Part shown: in pieces, positions 47,093-57,440 of the stretch
Position numbering within the stretch: position 1 is the first letter of the stretch
How the letters are laid out: each line of letters starts with the position of its first letter
Assembly: GCA_027625915.1 (NCBI GenBank)
Contig: JANTQA010000031.1
Location: 1-64,000, forward strand
Source: Anaeramoeba flamelloides
Taxonomy: Eukaryota > Metamonada > Anaeramoebidae
DNA length: 64,000 nucleotides
Reading direction: 5' to 3'
Translations under genes and position numbers: made by a program
The notes under the pieces: generated by a model
The model's input: only the letters and a program-made list of their open reading frames with translations
The model's database searches: none
What the model was told of the DNA's origin: nothing

Positions 47093-47109
47093 AACAACAA
47101 CAACAACAA
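46989..47109 (+). repeat. Compound trinucleotide microsatellite
   Basis: (ATT)n, then (CAA)n, then (CTA)n, then (CAA)n in direct succession over about 120 bp. No reading frame spans it with coding context. Confidence 0.93.
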
Positions 47110-47689
47110 TGTTCTTCCAGAATATTCCAAAATATAATACATTTTTGTATTCATCTTGATTTTTATTGGGAAATAATGAATGAAAGCATCTTTGGAATGG
47201 TAAGATTTTCTGATATATTGAAGTTAAAACTAATTGGTTGAAATTATTTTTATTTTTAGTATGTGATGAAATCGATCAAGATTGATCAAGTTCTTGTTCA
47301 AATTGAAAATATAAAATTGGATTTTTTTGATTCTCAATAAACAAGAAATGGCAAAAATGTTATCCCACAATCCATTTTGAATGTTTTTAATCTGTTCTGA
47401 AGGTTTTCGTATGTTTCTGTTTTACTTGAAATCATGTTGTAGTCATTGGTTACAAATATTTTTTTAATGTTAAAGTATCAAAACAATTATTGCTAATGAT
47501 TTTGTTTTTAATATTAATTTTTTTTTAAATAAATTTATAATTGTTTATTGAAAATAGAAATCTGTTTTTGTTTACTTTAAATATGTTTCAGATTCCAATA
47601 TTTTATAAGATTTGATATGAAAATTTTATCAAACCCATATTCATTAAGTAATTTTTTCAATTTATCTAATAAAAAAAAAAACAAATAAT

Positions 47690-49638
47690 TTAAGGAAGTA
47701 AGTACATTTTATCCTTTTTGAAAAATTTTAATTTTGAAAACCTTACTGAAAAATATTTTTTTTGAGTGCCACCAGATATTGAAACTTTGAAACCAAAAAA
47801 GCTATTCATATCTCTATTTGTGAAAAGAAAGCGAAACCAAAGTAATTCAGTGTTGAATCATTTCATTTTTCAATTTTTTGAACATTTGTTTGATTAAATT
47901 TTCGAGTTTTATTAAATTAGGTTTTGGATCCAGAAATTTGTTTATATGAATTAGTGAAATTCATCAAAGAGTAAACCACAAAAAAAATAGACCTGAAAAG
48001 GTGTTTCTTTTAAATTAAATATTTTCTTTTTAGAAGACCAAACATTAAAGAACACCTTTCCAAAGAAATTTGTTGATATAAAAAATGAAGAATAAATTTT
48101 TTTTCAGCCAGAGTCTATTTTGGAAGATTTTTTTTCAGTATCTTCTTAATTTGTATGAATTTGAAAAAAAAATATTATAATGGATTTGATCTAACCATTG
48201 TTATTTACTTTATTATTTTACATAACATTTTATTACACATTTGTTTTCATAATTCAATTTTCAAATGTTTTAATCAAATCAATACAAAAATAAAGTAGAT
48301 TATTTCAACAATTAAAATAAATTGGTTGAATTCAAGGAAAAAAAATAGTTACAAAAGATTCAACCCAAAATATAAGAAAATTTAAGGAAAAATTTCAATC
48401 AATATATAGAGTTATTTATCGTTCTCAATTTGAATGGAAAATAAATAATTATAAAATCAAACGAATTTGTACAATAAGCCCTTATTCGTTTGAAGTATTA
48501 AATAAATATCTTATTTTCTGAAATAAAAATAATTAAGAATTAAATGAATTAAATGAAAAAGGGATTATTAAATTCATTTTGAAAAATTCTCTATAAATAA
48601 AGAAGTAATTTATTTCTCTAAAAATTTTTGAAACAATAGTAAACTCTTTTTCAAATAAAAGTACACAAAAAAAAAACAAAAATTATTCATAATTAAATTA
48701 AAATCAATTGTAGTATCATTCGAAAATATAAGAAACTCTTTAAACCCTCAAAAACATTCAAATGAATCTTTAAAACACATTAAAATAAAACAATAAAAAT
48801 AAAAATCAATATTTTAAAAATTGATGTACCTTATATTAGAAATGAGAAATCTCTTTTTGTTAATTGTAAAGAAAAAAAATTATCAAATCAATAATAACCT
48901 TTGAACAAGGCGAATTGGGAAAAAGTTCTCAACACTTTATTGATAATTCTTTACACTTCAAGCTTTTTTTCTTTAAAGTCTTATTTTCAAGACAAAGCCA
49001 CAATTCATTTCGGTCTTTTGTTCGAATTGTTTTTTTCTCTATTTTCTTTGTTCCATGCATCAATCTAATAATGGTCTTACAAAATTCCTATATCTAGCTC
49101 ATTCAAAATCAAACCACAACTGTTTCCATTGATACATACTGACAAATTATTTCCAAATTTTTTTCTTTTTATCTTGCTTTTTCATTTTCCCAACTGTTCA
49201 ATATCCAAAAATAAAAAAAAATAAAAAAAAATGAAAAAATGAATAATTAAAAGGAAAATCACCAATAAGTATTTATCTTATTAAACAATCAAATTCCATG
49301 GTATTGGTGATCTGAGGAGTGTGCCATTTTGTTTGAAAAGGGGTTTATTTCCAATGAAGAATTAAAAACAAAACCAAACTAAGAAGAAGTAATTGTATCA
49401 AATGTTACAGATAAGAGCTTGAAACAAATGATTTGTATTTATTTTTTCTTGATCAATCTTTTCCTTTTTTTGAATTGAATTTTTTAGTTGGTATGAAAAT
49501 ATATTTTACTAGGATATATTTCACTCTTGTATTTATCAAAATATCAATATAATTTAAGTTAAAGAAACGATTTGAAAAATTCAGTTCCTCTCATAAATGA
49601 TGGCACTCAAAATTTGAAAAATGTACTTACTCCCTTAA
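47690..49638. mobile_element. TTAA-flanked element L
   Basis: Left TTAA-GGAAGTAAGTACATTTT and inverted right TTAA-GGGAGTAAGTACATTTTT; both ends also share GAGTGCCA(C/T)CA further in. 1.94 kb. The minus strand at 48.9-49.1 kb carries a broken coding-like block (NELWLCLENKTLKKK, ELFPNSPCSK) that matches a frame at 60919-61146. 49330-49610 resembles P1/P2 DNA. No recognised transposase. Confidence 0.7.
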
Positions 49639-49951
49639 AAAGAAAACAACAGTAATTATTTTGATTTTAAAATCCAATATTTCAATTTATTGATGATAAT
49701 TTACATCATGTTGGATACTTTAAAAACTTGTAAAAATTAAATACAAGTAAAAGTTACAGTGAGTATGATGTGCAAGGCACAAAAAAAATTATAAAAAAAA
49801 AAAAAAGCCTTTTCGATCCACATGAAGAAGAAAACAAAACATAATGAAATGAAAATAAAAGATTGAAGTAAACTTTGAATAAAAATGATTCCTATTAGAG
49901 GAGTTCTGATGAGAGTAATTGCTCTTCAAATCATCATTTACAGGTTTTTTT
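49639..49951. other. 3' flank of the DUF4291 gene
   Basis: AT-rich spacer between element L and the DUF4291 stop codon. Nothing recognised. Confidence 0.4.
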
Positions 49952-50668
49952 TTATTTTCTTATTTTTCCAAACCCTAAATTGTTTATCATTTTGGAAGTC
50001 TCTCCTGATAACATTCCTAATTCTTTTAAAACTTCTTCTGAACATTTTGGAATATAAGCTTGTTCAGTTGGTAGAAATTGTGATAAAGATTCCATTGAAA
50101 GACAATTAGATTGATCGTTTTTCACATTATATTTTCGTAAAAGCTTACGTTTTTTCTTCCCCTTTTTCAAAAGTAAATGAGCGATATGTACTTTGTGTGA
50201 AAGTTCAGTGACGTCAGTAATTGAAATAATATTTTCATTATAAAAAAGGGATAATTTCCCTGCTAGCCCTATTTGTATTGCACGTTCATTGAAGATTTTT
50301 CTAGGTTCATTAGATTTTGGTTCTGGTGAAAACAAATCACGGGCAGGATCCCATTGGACTCTACCAAGAATTCCAGATCCTCCATCTTTGCATTTACATT
50401 TACTCAGCAAATGTGCAAGTGTTTCATGAGAGATTTTGATTTTTAAAATACGGGTTTGGTTGTGTTTTCGACCATACCCTGAACGATAGAGTACCCAAGC
50501 AAACGATGGTTTTATCCAAGTCATACGTTTGATTTTATAAGCTTTTCCACCAAACTTTTGTTTATCTAAAGCATAATCTGCAATTTCATCACAAAATGCT
50601 TGGTAGACATAAACCCCTTCCTGGTCAAATTGCCCTTTAAACGTTGGACAATTTACAGTTTCAGTCAT
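49952..50668 (-). CDS. DUF4291 family protein
   Basis: Reads from the ATG at 50668 to a TAA at 49952, 238 codons with no intron needed. The family signature is complete: VYQAFCDEIADYAL near the start, RMTWIKPSFAWVLYRSGYGR (the most conserved block), ISHETLAHLL, VQWDPARDLF, IQIGLAGKL and ISITDVT. DUF4291 proteins are usually about 180-220 residues; here a basic C-terminal tail of about 40 residues (KKGKKKRKLLRK) is added. The biochemical function is not known to me with certainty. The family is common in bacteria and fungi, so its patchy presence in a protist could reflect transfer; that is inference. Composition is somewhat richer in GC than the neighbouring DNA. Confidence 0.93.
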   Translation of the reverse strand: MTETVNCPTFKGQFDQEGVYVYQAFCDEIADYALDKQKFGGKAYKIKRMTWIKPSFAWVLYRSGYGRKHNQTRILKIKISHETLAHLLSKCKCKDGGSGILGRVQWDPARDLFSPEPKSNEPRKIFNERAIQIGLAGKLSLFYNENIISITDVTELSHKVHIAHLLLKKGKKKRKLLRKYNVKNDQSNCLSMESLSQFLPTEQAYIPKCSEEVLKELGMLSGETSKMINNLGFGKIRK

Positions 50669-51049
50669 CAAAATGGAGGATTTAGGATTTGGAGTTTAAA
50701 ATAAAAAAAAAAAAAGAAAAATGAAAAGTCAACACCACAAAATTTGCTAACTGAAATTGTGAGTCTGTTAAAAGTTTTTTTTTTGATGATTCACCTTGTC
50801 CACATTTAACAAGAATCAAAATCTTGTTTGGAAAACAAAATCGAAATTTCAATTATCATTTTTGTATGAGATTTTGTGTTGTTAACAACTACTTTGACAT
50901 TACCAAATTTAAGAAAAGTGGGTTTAAAAGAATTTTTGGTTCTTGGGAAATCTCACAAATATTTATTCAGTGAGATCCAAGTATCAATAAATGAATCAAT
51001 TTCCGAAAATGTCAGAATTAATCTCTACTGATTTTCGTTTCTGTGATTT
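50669..51049. promoter_or_regulatory. 5' flank of the DUF4291 gene
   Basis: AT-rich region that must hold the promoter. No defined element is visible. Confidence 0.35.
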
Positions 51050-51944
51050 CTGTGATTTCTACTTGTGTTTCAAAATGTCTGTAATTTTCTTAAAATGCAA
51101 AAGAATTAGTCTGAAAAATCGAATTTTGAGAAAAAATTTACTTAAAGGTGAAAATTGAAAAACAAATTGAACTTGTTCGGAATTACTTAGAGTCTATTAT
51201 AAAACGTGTGTAAGATAAGATGAGAAAGTTTGCTACTTGCACTTAAAAGTCCAAATTTAAAAAATCTCAGAAAATAGTATTATTGTTTTCACCTGTATTT
51301 GTTATTTTAAAACAAAATCGAAATTGAATAAAGACAAGTAAAAGTATTTATATTGTATTGAATTAAACGAAAATTTCCTTATTTCCGAAATACAAAAAGT
51401 TCATTTTTTCTTAATAGACTAACATAATATTTTGTTTTTTATTTTTAAATGGTAAAAAAAAACTGACTAATTTTCCCAAACTTAATTTTACCAAAGATCC
51501 TCAAATACAAAATCCCATAAAACATTTCCCACTATAACCACAACCCATTTTATATTAACACAACAAATTGCGTTTTGACAGAAACAATTCAATCGGACAA
51601 AATGTTATCAAAAAAAATGAGAAGTGTGTTTGGCATGGTAGATTCTTTCAAAATATAAAACAGAGCAAATAATATCCACCAAAGATCCTTATGAGAACTT
51701 CAATTCAAGAAATAACCAAAGGAACCAAAGTAAACCAAAACCAAAAAAACAAAGAGAAAGTCACAATTCCTTTGTAGGATTTGTTCTAATTTGTGGTTAC
51801 AAATTGAAAATTCAAGCAACTCGATGTTCAAAACTCATATACACACGATCTTCAAAAGTTAGAGTGGTTTTTCAAGAATTTTTGAAAGGATCTTCATTTT
51901 TCAAGCTCAAAAATCGTGATGATTATTTTCCTTTTTCATTTTTT

Positions 51945-52500
51945 TCTTTCTTAATAAGGTGTTCGATGTTTACCTATCTCTTTTTTTTTGTTCATTTTCC
52001 AGATAAAAAAAATGACTAAAAATTACAATCTTGATTCCAAATTGTTGAATATCTACATAAACGTCCCTTCTTCATTTTAATGAGGATTGGATCAAAATTC
52101 TTTGAGACAATTTTGTGAATTGTCAAAGTAGTACTTAATTTGTGAAATGTTTTGTTTTTCGTAAAATTGATGAACTTAGGTTCAAATTAAAACCATTTCA
52201 ATTTTAGAATTCATTTTAATCGTTTATATCAAACAAAAATTTTTCATGCTATGTGAGAACAATATTTATTTCTGATTTAAAGACTACATTTGCAATTTCA
52301 ACAATTTGTCTCAACACCTTTTGATCCAATCTCATTTAATATACAAAGTTGTGATCTTTAAAATATTCTTCAATTTGGATCAAAAAATCATTTTTCGTCT
52401 TGTTTTTTCGGAAAAATTCAAGAAGAAAAATTGAGATATCCGTAAACTCGAACACCTTGTTCAGGAACGAGAAAATGAAAAAAAAAAAAAAAAATATGCA
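51945..52500. repeat. Inverted duplication with coding-like arms (I)
   Basis: 51945-52150 and the reverse complement of 52290-52500 align: AATAAGGTGTTCGATGTTTA against AACAAGGTGTTCGAGTTTAC, and GAGGATTGGATCAAAATTC against GAGATTGGATCAAAAGG. The minus-strand arm has a readable frame (NKVFEFTDISIFLLEFF, FLIQIEEYFKDHNFVY). The other arm is broken. Unrecognised. Confidence 0.55.
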
Positions 52501-52673
52501 AGACGATTTTTTAACATTAAAAACACTCTCAATAAACAACTTTAAAGCTAAAGGATCGTATTATCAATGATTTTTGATCATTGGTTTACTTTGAATTGCT
52601 ACATTGTCTCCACAAACTAATTAAACAGTTCCAGACCGATAGTGAAAATTTATAAGACATAGAAATTGGTTGT

Positions 52674-52940
52674 ATGATTTTTAAATTGTGTTTTTTGAAA
52701 TACAAAGTTCAATTACTCTCTGATCATAAGATAAAATTTTCAACTTCTCTTACTGCAGTCAAAATAATGCGTGCCAAAAAATTTAATCTGTCTTTCAAAA
52801 TAAAAAGCGTGTTTTTTTTTTGTTATAGAAGACCAATACATCAACCGATCAAAGAAACTGATAATAAATCCGAAATAAATAAAGTATTGGTTGTGGTTTC
52901 CGAAAGTTCTATTATATTTAAAAAGAAATTAGAAAAATGA
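52674..52940 (+). other. Weak open frame, possibly a spliced exon
   Basis: 88 codons open. The right half, after TTTTTGTTATAG, reads RPIHQPIKETDNKSEI and looks more protein-like than the left half. No homology is recognised. Confidence 0.25.
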
Positions 52941-53518
52941 AGGACGAAATTGCAAAATTTATCTCAAAAAATAGAGTAAATTTTTTAGCAAATTTTTATC
53001 ATCATCAAAAAAACCAAAAATTTTGAATAAATTAAAAATATTATGAAAAAATTTTCAACTATTTGCATTCATAATTTAAATTTTACTGAAAATATCCAGA
53101 TGTTTACTTTCAAAATTGATTTGAACTTAGGTATACTATTTGTTAGTTGATTGGGTGTTACCTTGGAACAAGAAGATTAAAAAGCACTGATTAAATTTTG
53201 AAATACAGATTATAGTCGTTCTGAGGGCATTATTTTGATCACTGTACTTCATTTGAGTTATTTTTTTTGTCAAAACAAAGACAAAAATTAAATTTTCTTC
53301 AAGAATTGAAATCACAGAAATCATATCCCAGAATAAATATTAGAAAAGAAATCATGGAAATTACAGAAACTTGATTGTAAAAACCTGAGATTTTAACAAT
53401 TTTGGAAATTGAAGATCCACATTAATGTAAGTTTTTTTATTGATTTGTTTGCCAATTTCTCAAAACCAAAGGAACCAAAGGAACCAAAGGAACAATTGGA
53501 ACTGAAAAATGGAAAACT

Positions 53519-53960
53519 TTTTTTTTTTTTATTTTGAAGGGAGGAAATCAATTTCCTCTTACAGCTTTAGGTTTTTTTTAATTTAAGAACTAAACAGAAA
53601 ATTTATTTAATTTTCTGTTTATTTCTTCAATTAAAAAAAAACTGTCGTTAGCTTTTCCAGAATTTAAAAGAATAGAGAAAAATCAAAGATTTTACTCAAT
53701 TCTTTTGAATTCTGGAAAAGCTAGGCACTCTACGGCACTATCCCTAATTTCTAAATTTTTGTTTCGAAATTTTAACAGAGAATCATTATTCTCTTTATCA
53801 CAAACCAATGATAAGATTAATAATGAATCTGTATTTTGATTAATATCATTGATATTATTCTTATTATTTTTGTTAATTTGAATTAATTCTTTAATCCAAA
53901 TTTGTCAATTTTTTTCATCGGATTGGCAATTCTATAAAAAATGGTCGACAAAAAATGGAA
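53519..53960 (-). mobile_element. LINE 3' fragment with a nested family E element (copy 4)
   Basis: The minus strand matches the C-terminal and 3' region of the LINE at 43.9-44.2 kb (ISKF..SLVCDKEN..., decayed zinc knuckle near 53930). The T-run at 53519-53530 is its A-tail. The E hairpin pair (53552-53738) interrupts it between TCCTCTTAC and TATCCCTAATTTC, a junction that is uninterrupted at 43.93 kb. Confidence 0.75.
53552..53740. repeat. Hairpin element family E, copy 2
   Basis: Hairpin 1: TTAATTTAAGAACTAAACAG with its complement. Hairpin 2: GCTTTTCCAGAATTTAAAAG with CTTTTGAATTCTGGAAAAGC. The unit ends CTAGGCACTCTACGGCAC. Confidence 0.75.
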
Positions 53961-54143
53961 AACTTATTTTTAATCTTCTATTATAAATTTTATAGTTCAT
54001 GATGAACTTTAATAACCCTTTTACAATTTGTTGTACAAAATAAAATTTCAGAATAGAAAATTAATTTCAAGAGAGTCTTGTAACTTTTCAAGATATTTCA
54101 GAAACAACTGTAATAATTATTACAAAGTATTTGTGATTTTTTC

Positions 54144-54326
54144 TTATTTTTTAATTTTAGTTCTTTTTATTTTTCCTTGAAACAAATCTCCCTGCTCATG
54201 AATAAGAGGAGAGTGCCTCCTTGGATTTTTTTGTGGAATAACGTGATCCATGCCAAATTTACTGAACAGTTTTTTAATGGACCTATATGTCATCAATTTT
54301 TTTAATATTTGGATTTTTTCTATCAA
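54144..54326 (-). other. Short open frame with protein-like composition
   Basis: 60 codons (MTYRSIKKLFSKFGMDHVIP, NPRRHSPLIHEQGDLFQGK). Less A-rich than its flanks, which suggests real coding ancestry, but no family is recognised and no other exon was found. It may be a remnant of an element or a lost gene. Confidence 0.35.
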
Positions 54327-54984
54327 AACAAATTTGTTATATCAATATAAATTGGGTTGGGGTTATATAGGAAGGATTTTGAAGATTTTTTCATTCAAAA
54401 GATCTTTTGGAAAGTAAGTTTGGGAAAATTAGTTAGTTTTTGTTATTAAAAATAAACAAATATTGTGTCTAAGTTGAGATTAAAATGATCATTCTATTTT
54501 GAAATAGGAAGGTTAGTGGATTTAATCCAATACCAAACCAATTATCTTGGCCTTTATTTTAAAAAATTCTTTTTTTTCAAATAACAAATAACTTGTCATC
54601 AAAAATTGCCAATTTTCTCCATTTTGACCTTTTAGATGAAATTGGCAAACCTTCTCATCTTATCTCAGAATCTAAAAATAAATCCAAGATACTCCCAAAC
54701 AAGGTCACAAAGTTTGCTACTTTCACCTAAATTGAAATTTTCTTAAAAATCTGTTTTTTTATTACAACATTCTTTGTTATTTTGAGATATCACAGAGGTA
54801 ACAGAAACAAGTAGTGAAAAAGTTATGTATATTTTTAGTTTAAAATTCACATTTTTTATTTATTTATTGTGGGAAAGGAGTAATCAAAGAAAATTTACTA
54901 AATAAAAAAGAGAAGAAGAAAAATAATTAAAACATTAAAGTAAAAAAATATAATATCATTTACATGAACAAATTAAAAATTATC

Positions 54985-55175
54985 CACTTTCTTTAGGTTT
55001 TCCAGGATTTGAAAGAATTGAGTAAAATCCTTGATTTTACTAAATACTTTCTAATTCTGGAAAACCGCCGTTAGCTTTTTTTTAATTTGAGTAATAAAAA
55101 GAAAATTTTTGAAATTTTCTTTTTATTTCTCAAATCAAAAAAAATCTAGGCAGTCTACGACACGTCCCCTGAAAT
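54985..55175. repeat. Hairpin element family E, copy 3
   Basis: Hairpin 2 comes first (GGTTTTCCAGGATTTGAAAG / CTTTCTAATTCTGGAAAACC), then hairpin 1 (TTTAATTTGAGTAATAAAAA with its complement). The unit starts after CTTTCTTTAGG and ends CTAGGCAGTCTACGACACG. Confidence 0.8.
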
Positions 55176-55889
55176 AGGAGGAGTAAAAACCCGATAGAAA
55201 GATTATAGATTACATATAAAAATTTGACAATCTATGATTAATAACTTGGTATATAACTGTCTTTAGCATATTTTAGAATGTCTTAACTTATTGTAGAGTG
55301 CCATAAGATATTTCCAAAAAAGTGTAGCATTTTTGATTTACATTTCATAAAAAATCTTCATTGTAAGGGAAGGTATTGATTAATTGAAAAACCAAATTAA
55401 GTTTTTAATAATAATACTGATTAAATCAATGAATAAGATATTTATTTCGAAATATTTAAGTTGAAATATTTCAAAAAAATGAAAGAAAAAAAAATATCAC
55501 TTATTTTGGTGAAATCAAGTTATGACCAATTTGGATAAAAAATTGGAAATAGGGGAAGGGTACAAATGATTTTTGAAATAATAAAATGCAGTTATATTCT
55601 TTCAATTCCATTTGTCAATTTTTTGAGATTAAAAAAGTTATCGAAACAGTTTTTTTGATCAAAAAGATAATAATAAACACCAATTTTCACCATAAAATAT
55701 ATCCGATAAAATCTAGATCCGAAATTTTAATATTTTTTATTTTTGTAATACAATATTATGAAACATTTTGAATTATTTTCAAGAACCTATAAACAGTATT
55801 TAATGATTTTGGATGTTTAAATACTTTTTTTGAAGATTGCTTTTAAAAGAAATATTTTAAAATAAATTTACCCCACTTTATTTGAAATA
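55176..55889. other. Gene-free interval
   Basis: Nothing beyond an isolated GTAGAGTGCCATAAGAT word (55290), which resembles the GC-richer end of family E. Confidence 0.4.
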
Positions 55890-56390
55890 GCTTAGAGTAC
55901 CATAGAGTTCTGTGGAGTGCCTATATTTTCCAAAATTCAAAAGAAAAGATTAAAATCAAAGATTTTACTCAATTCTTTTAAATTTTGGAAAATCTAACAG
56001 AAGCTTTCTAGAATTTAAATTTTAATTAGGAAATTTATAATGTCAGTTTTAATTTTAAGGTATAAACTCCAACGAAATTTAAGGCACCATAAAAATCTCA
56101 AATTAAGGCACAAAATTCAGATTCTAGTAAAATAAATTGTAAAAAAAAAAATTACAAATTTTGTGCCTTAATTTGAGACTTTTTTGTGCCTTAAATTTCC
56201 TTGAAAGTTTGTACCTTAAAAGTGGAACTGAATATAAATTTTCATATTAAAATAAAAATTCTAGAAAACTTAGTCGGGGTTTTTATTTAATTATTGTTAT
56301 TGCTTTGAAAATATATTGATTTTGTAATCAAAATAATAATTAAAAAAACCTAGGTACTCAACTACACTCTATGACACTTTACCAAAGGGG
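55890..56390. repeat. Hairpin element family E, copy 4, with a MITE in its loop
   Basis: Opposite orientation: starts GAGTACCATAGAGTTCTGTG then GGAGTGCCTATATTTTCC. The second hairpin has arms CTTTCTAGAATTTAAATTTT and TAAAAATTCTAGAAAAC separated by a family A MITE (56037-56235). It ends near CCTAGGTACTCAACTACACT. Confidence 0.65.
56037..56235 (-). repeat. MITE family A, copy 6
   Basis: TAATGTCAGTTTTAATTTTAAGG at the left is a decayed tip and GTGGAACTGAATATA the right. The central block is inverted relative to copies 1 to 5 (GATTCTAGTAAAATAAATTG precedes the T-poor half), so it lies in the opposite orientation. It sits in the loop of an E hairpin. Confidence 0.85.
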
Positions 56391-56394
56391 GATG

Positions 56395-56560
56395 ATGGCA
56401 AATAACCGATAATTTTTTTTTTTTTAAAAAAAATTTCTCAATTTATGATTAAAAAATTGGTGTTCCACTGTTGTTAGGTTTTTTTTAATTCAAATAGAGT
56501 AAAATCTCTGATTTTGTATAATTATTTTGAATAAATAAAACAACCTAGACAAGACCTTAA
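56395..56560. repeat. Hairpin element family E, partial copy 5
   Basis: GTTGTTAGGTTTTTTTTAA..AGAGTAAAATC with a short complement ending AACAACCTAGACAAG. One compact hairpin. Confidence 0.5.
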
Positions 56561-57440
56561 AAGTGGGGTACAGGGTACCTGAATTTCCATATTTTTTTTT
56601 TATTTAATTTTGTTTATTTACGATTTTCTTTATTATTCTTTCATAACTACCTGAAGTTTCCGAACCATTAGAGCTATAATGAAAAATTCCCTACACGAGC
56701 AGTAAATTTCATAATTTTTTTGGAGCTTATTCTGTAAAAAATTTTTATGTGGTTGGAACTGTATGCGCGGAGGGTATATTATTAAAAAAAAATATTCCCA
56801 GCCATGGTTTTCTCTGGTCTGATCTGGTTTATCTGTTTACTATTTTTTGAAAAATAAGAGGAGTAAAGAGACCCAATTAAAATATAGACTAATAAAAGAG
56901 AGATTATTGATTCTCTTCAGAAAACACAAGAAGTCGATTCTTGGAAAACGAAATAATAATAAACCACTTCTTTTTTTTATTCTTTTAATGTAAAAAAATA
57001 TGATTAATATTTGATTTTTTAATCAAAAAAATAATTTTTTAATAACAGAAATAATTTTTTAATTCTATAAGTCAATCAATCAATGCAGTTATTTGAAGAA
57101 TTATTTGAATCAAAATAAAAATGTTTTTATCTTTAATTTACTGTGAAAAAATGAAAAATTTAACAATAATTTTGATTAAATTTTATTAATATAAAATAAT
57201 TAATAAAAATTATCCTATTTGTCTTGTGTTGTTACGTGTTTCAAAATTCTGATCAAGTTAAAAAAAAAAAAATTAACATTTAGAAGCAAATCATAAATTT
57301 AACTCAACAAAATGAGGTGAATTTCGGAATAAATTTTCACCCTTTGACTAAAAAAAAATATATATAAAACTATTTTTTTTTTTCTTTGAGAATAATAGTA
57401 TCTTATATTGAATAAGGATAGAATTATTAAAAAATAAAAT
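56561..57440. other. Intergenic DNA
   Basis: No gene. A less AT-rich stretch at 56690-56830 (CTACACGAGCAG, ACTGTATGCGCGGAGGG, CAGCCATGGTTTTCTCTGG) stands out, but has no open frame of note and no family. Confidence 0.4.

Larger units (their letters stand above)
51050..54835. repeat. Segment bracketed by diverged inverted repeats (J)
   Basis: 51050-51245 and the reverse complement of 54640-54835 align over about 190 bp: TACTTGTGTTTC against TACTTGTTTCTG, then GTGAAAATTG, AAGATAAGATGAGAAAGTTT and GTTTGCTACTT. The 3.8-kb interior includes the inverted pair at 51.95-52.5 kb, a LINE fragment and short frames. It could be an old DNA element, but no tips or target duplication were defined. Confidence 0.4.

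Noticed and set aside
25041-49638. Naming the TTAA-flanked family piggyBac
   Set aside because: The target fits, but the tips start GGG next to TTAA rather than CCC, and no piggyBac transposase motif is visible.
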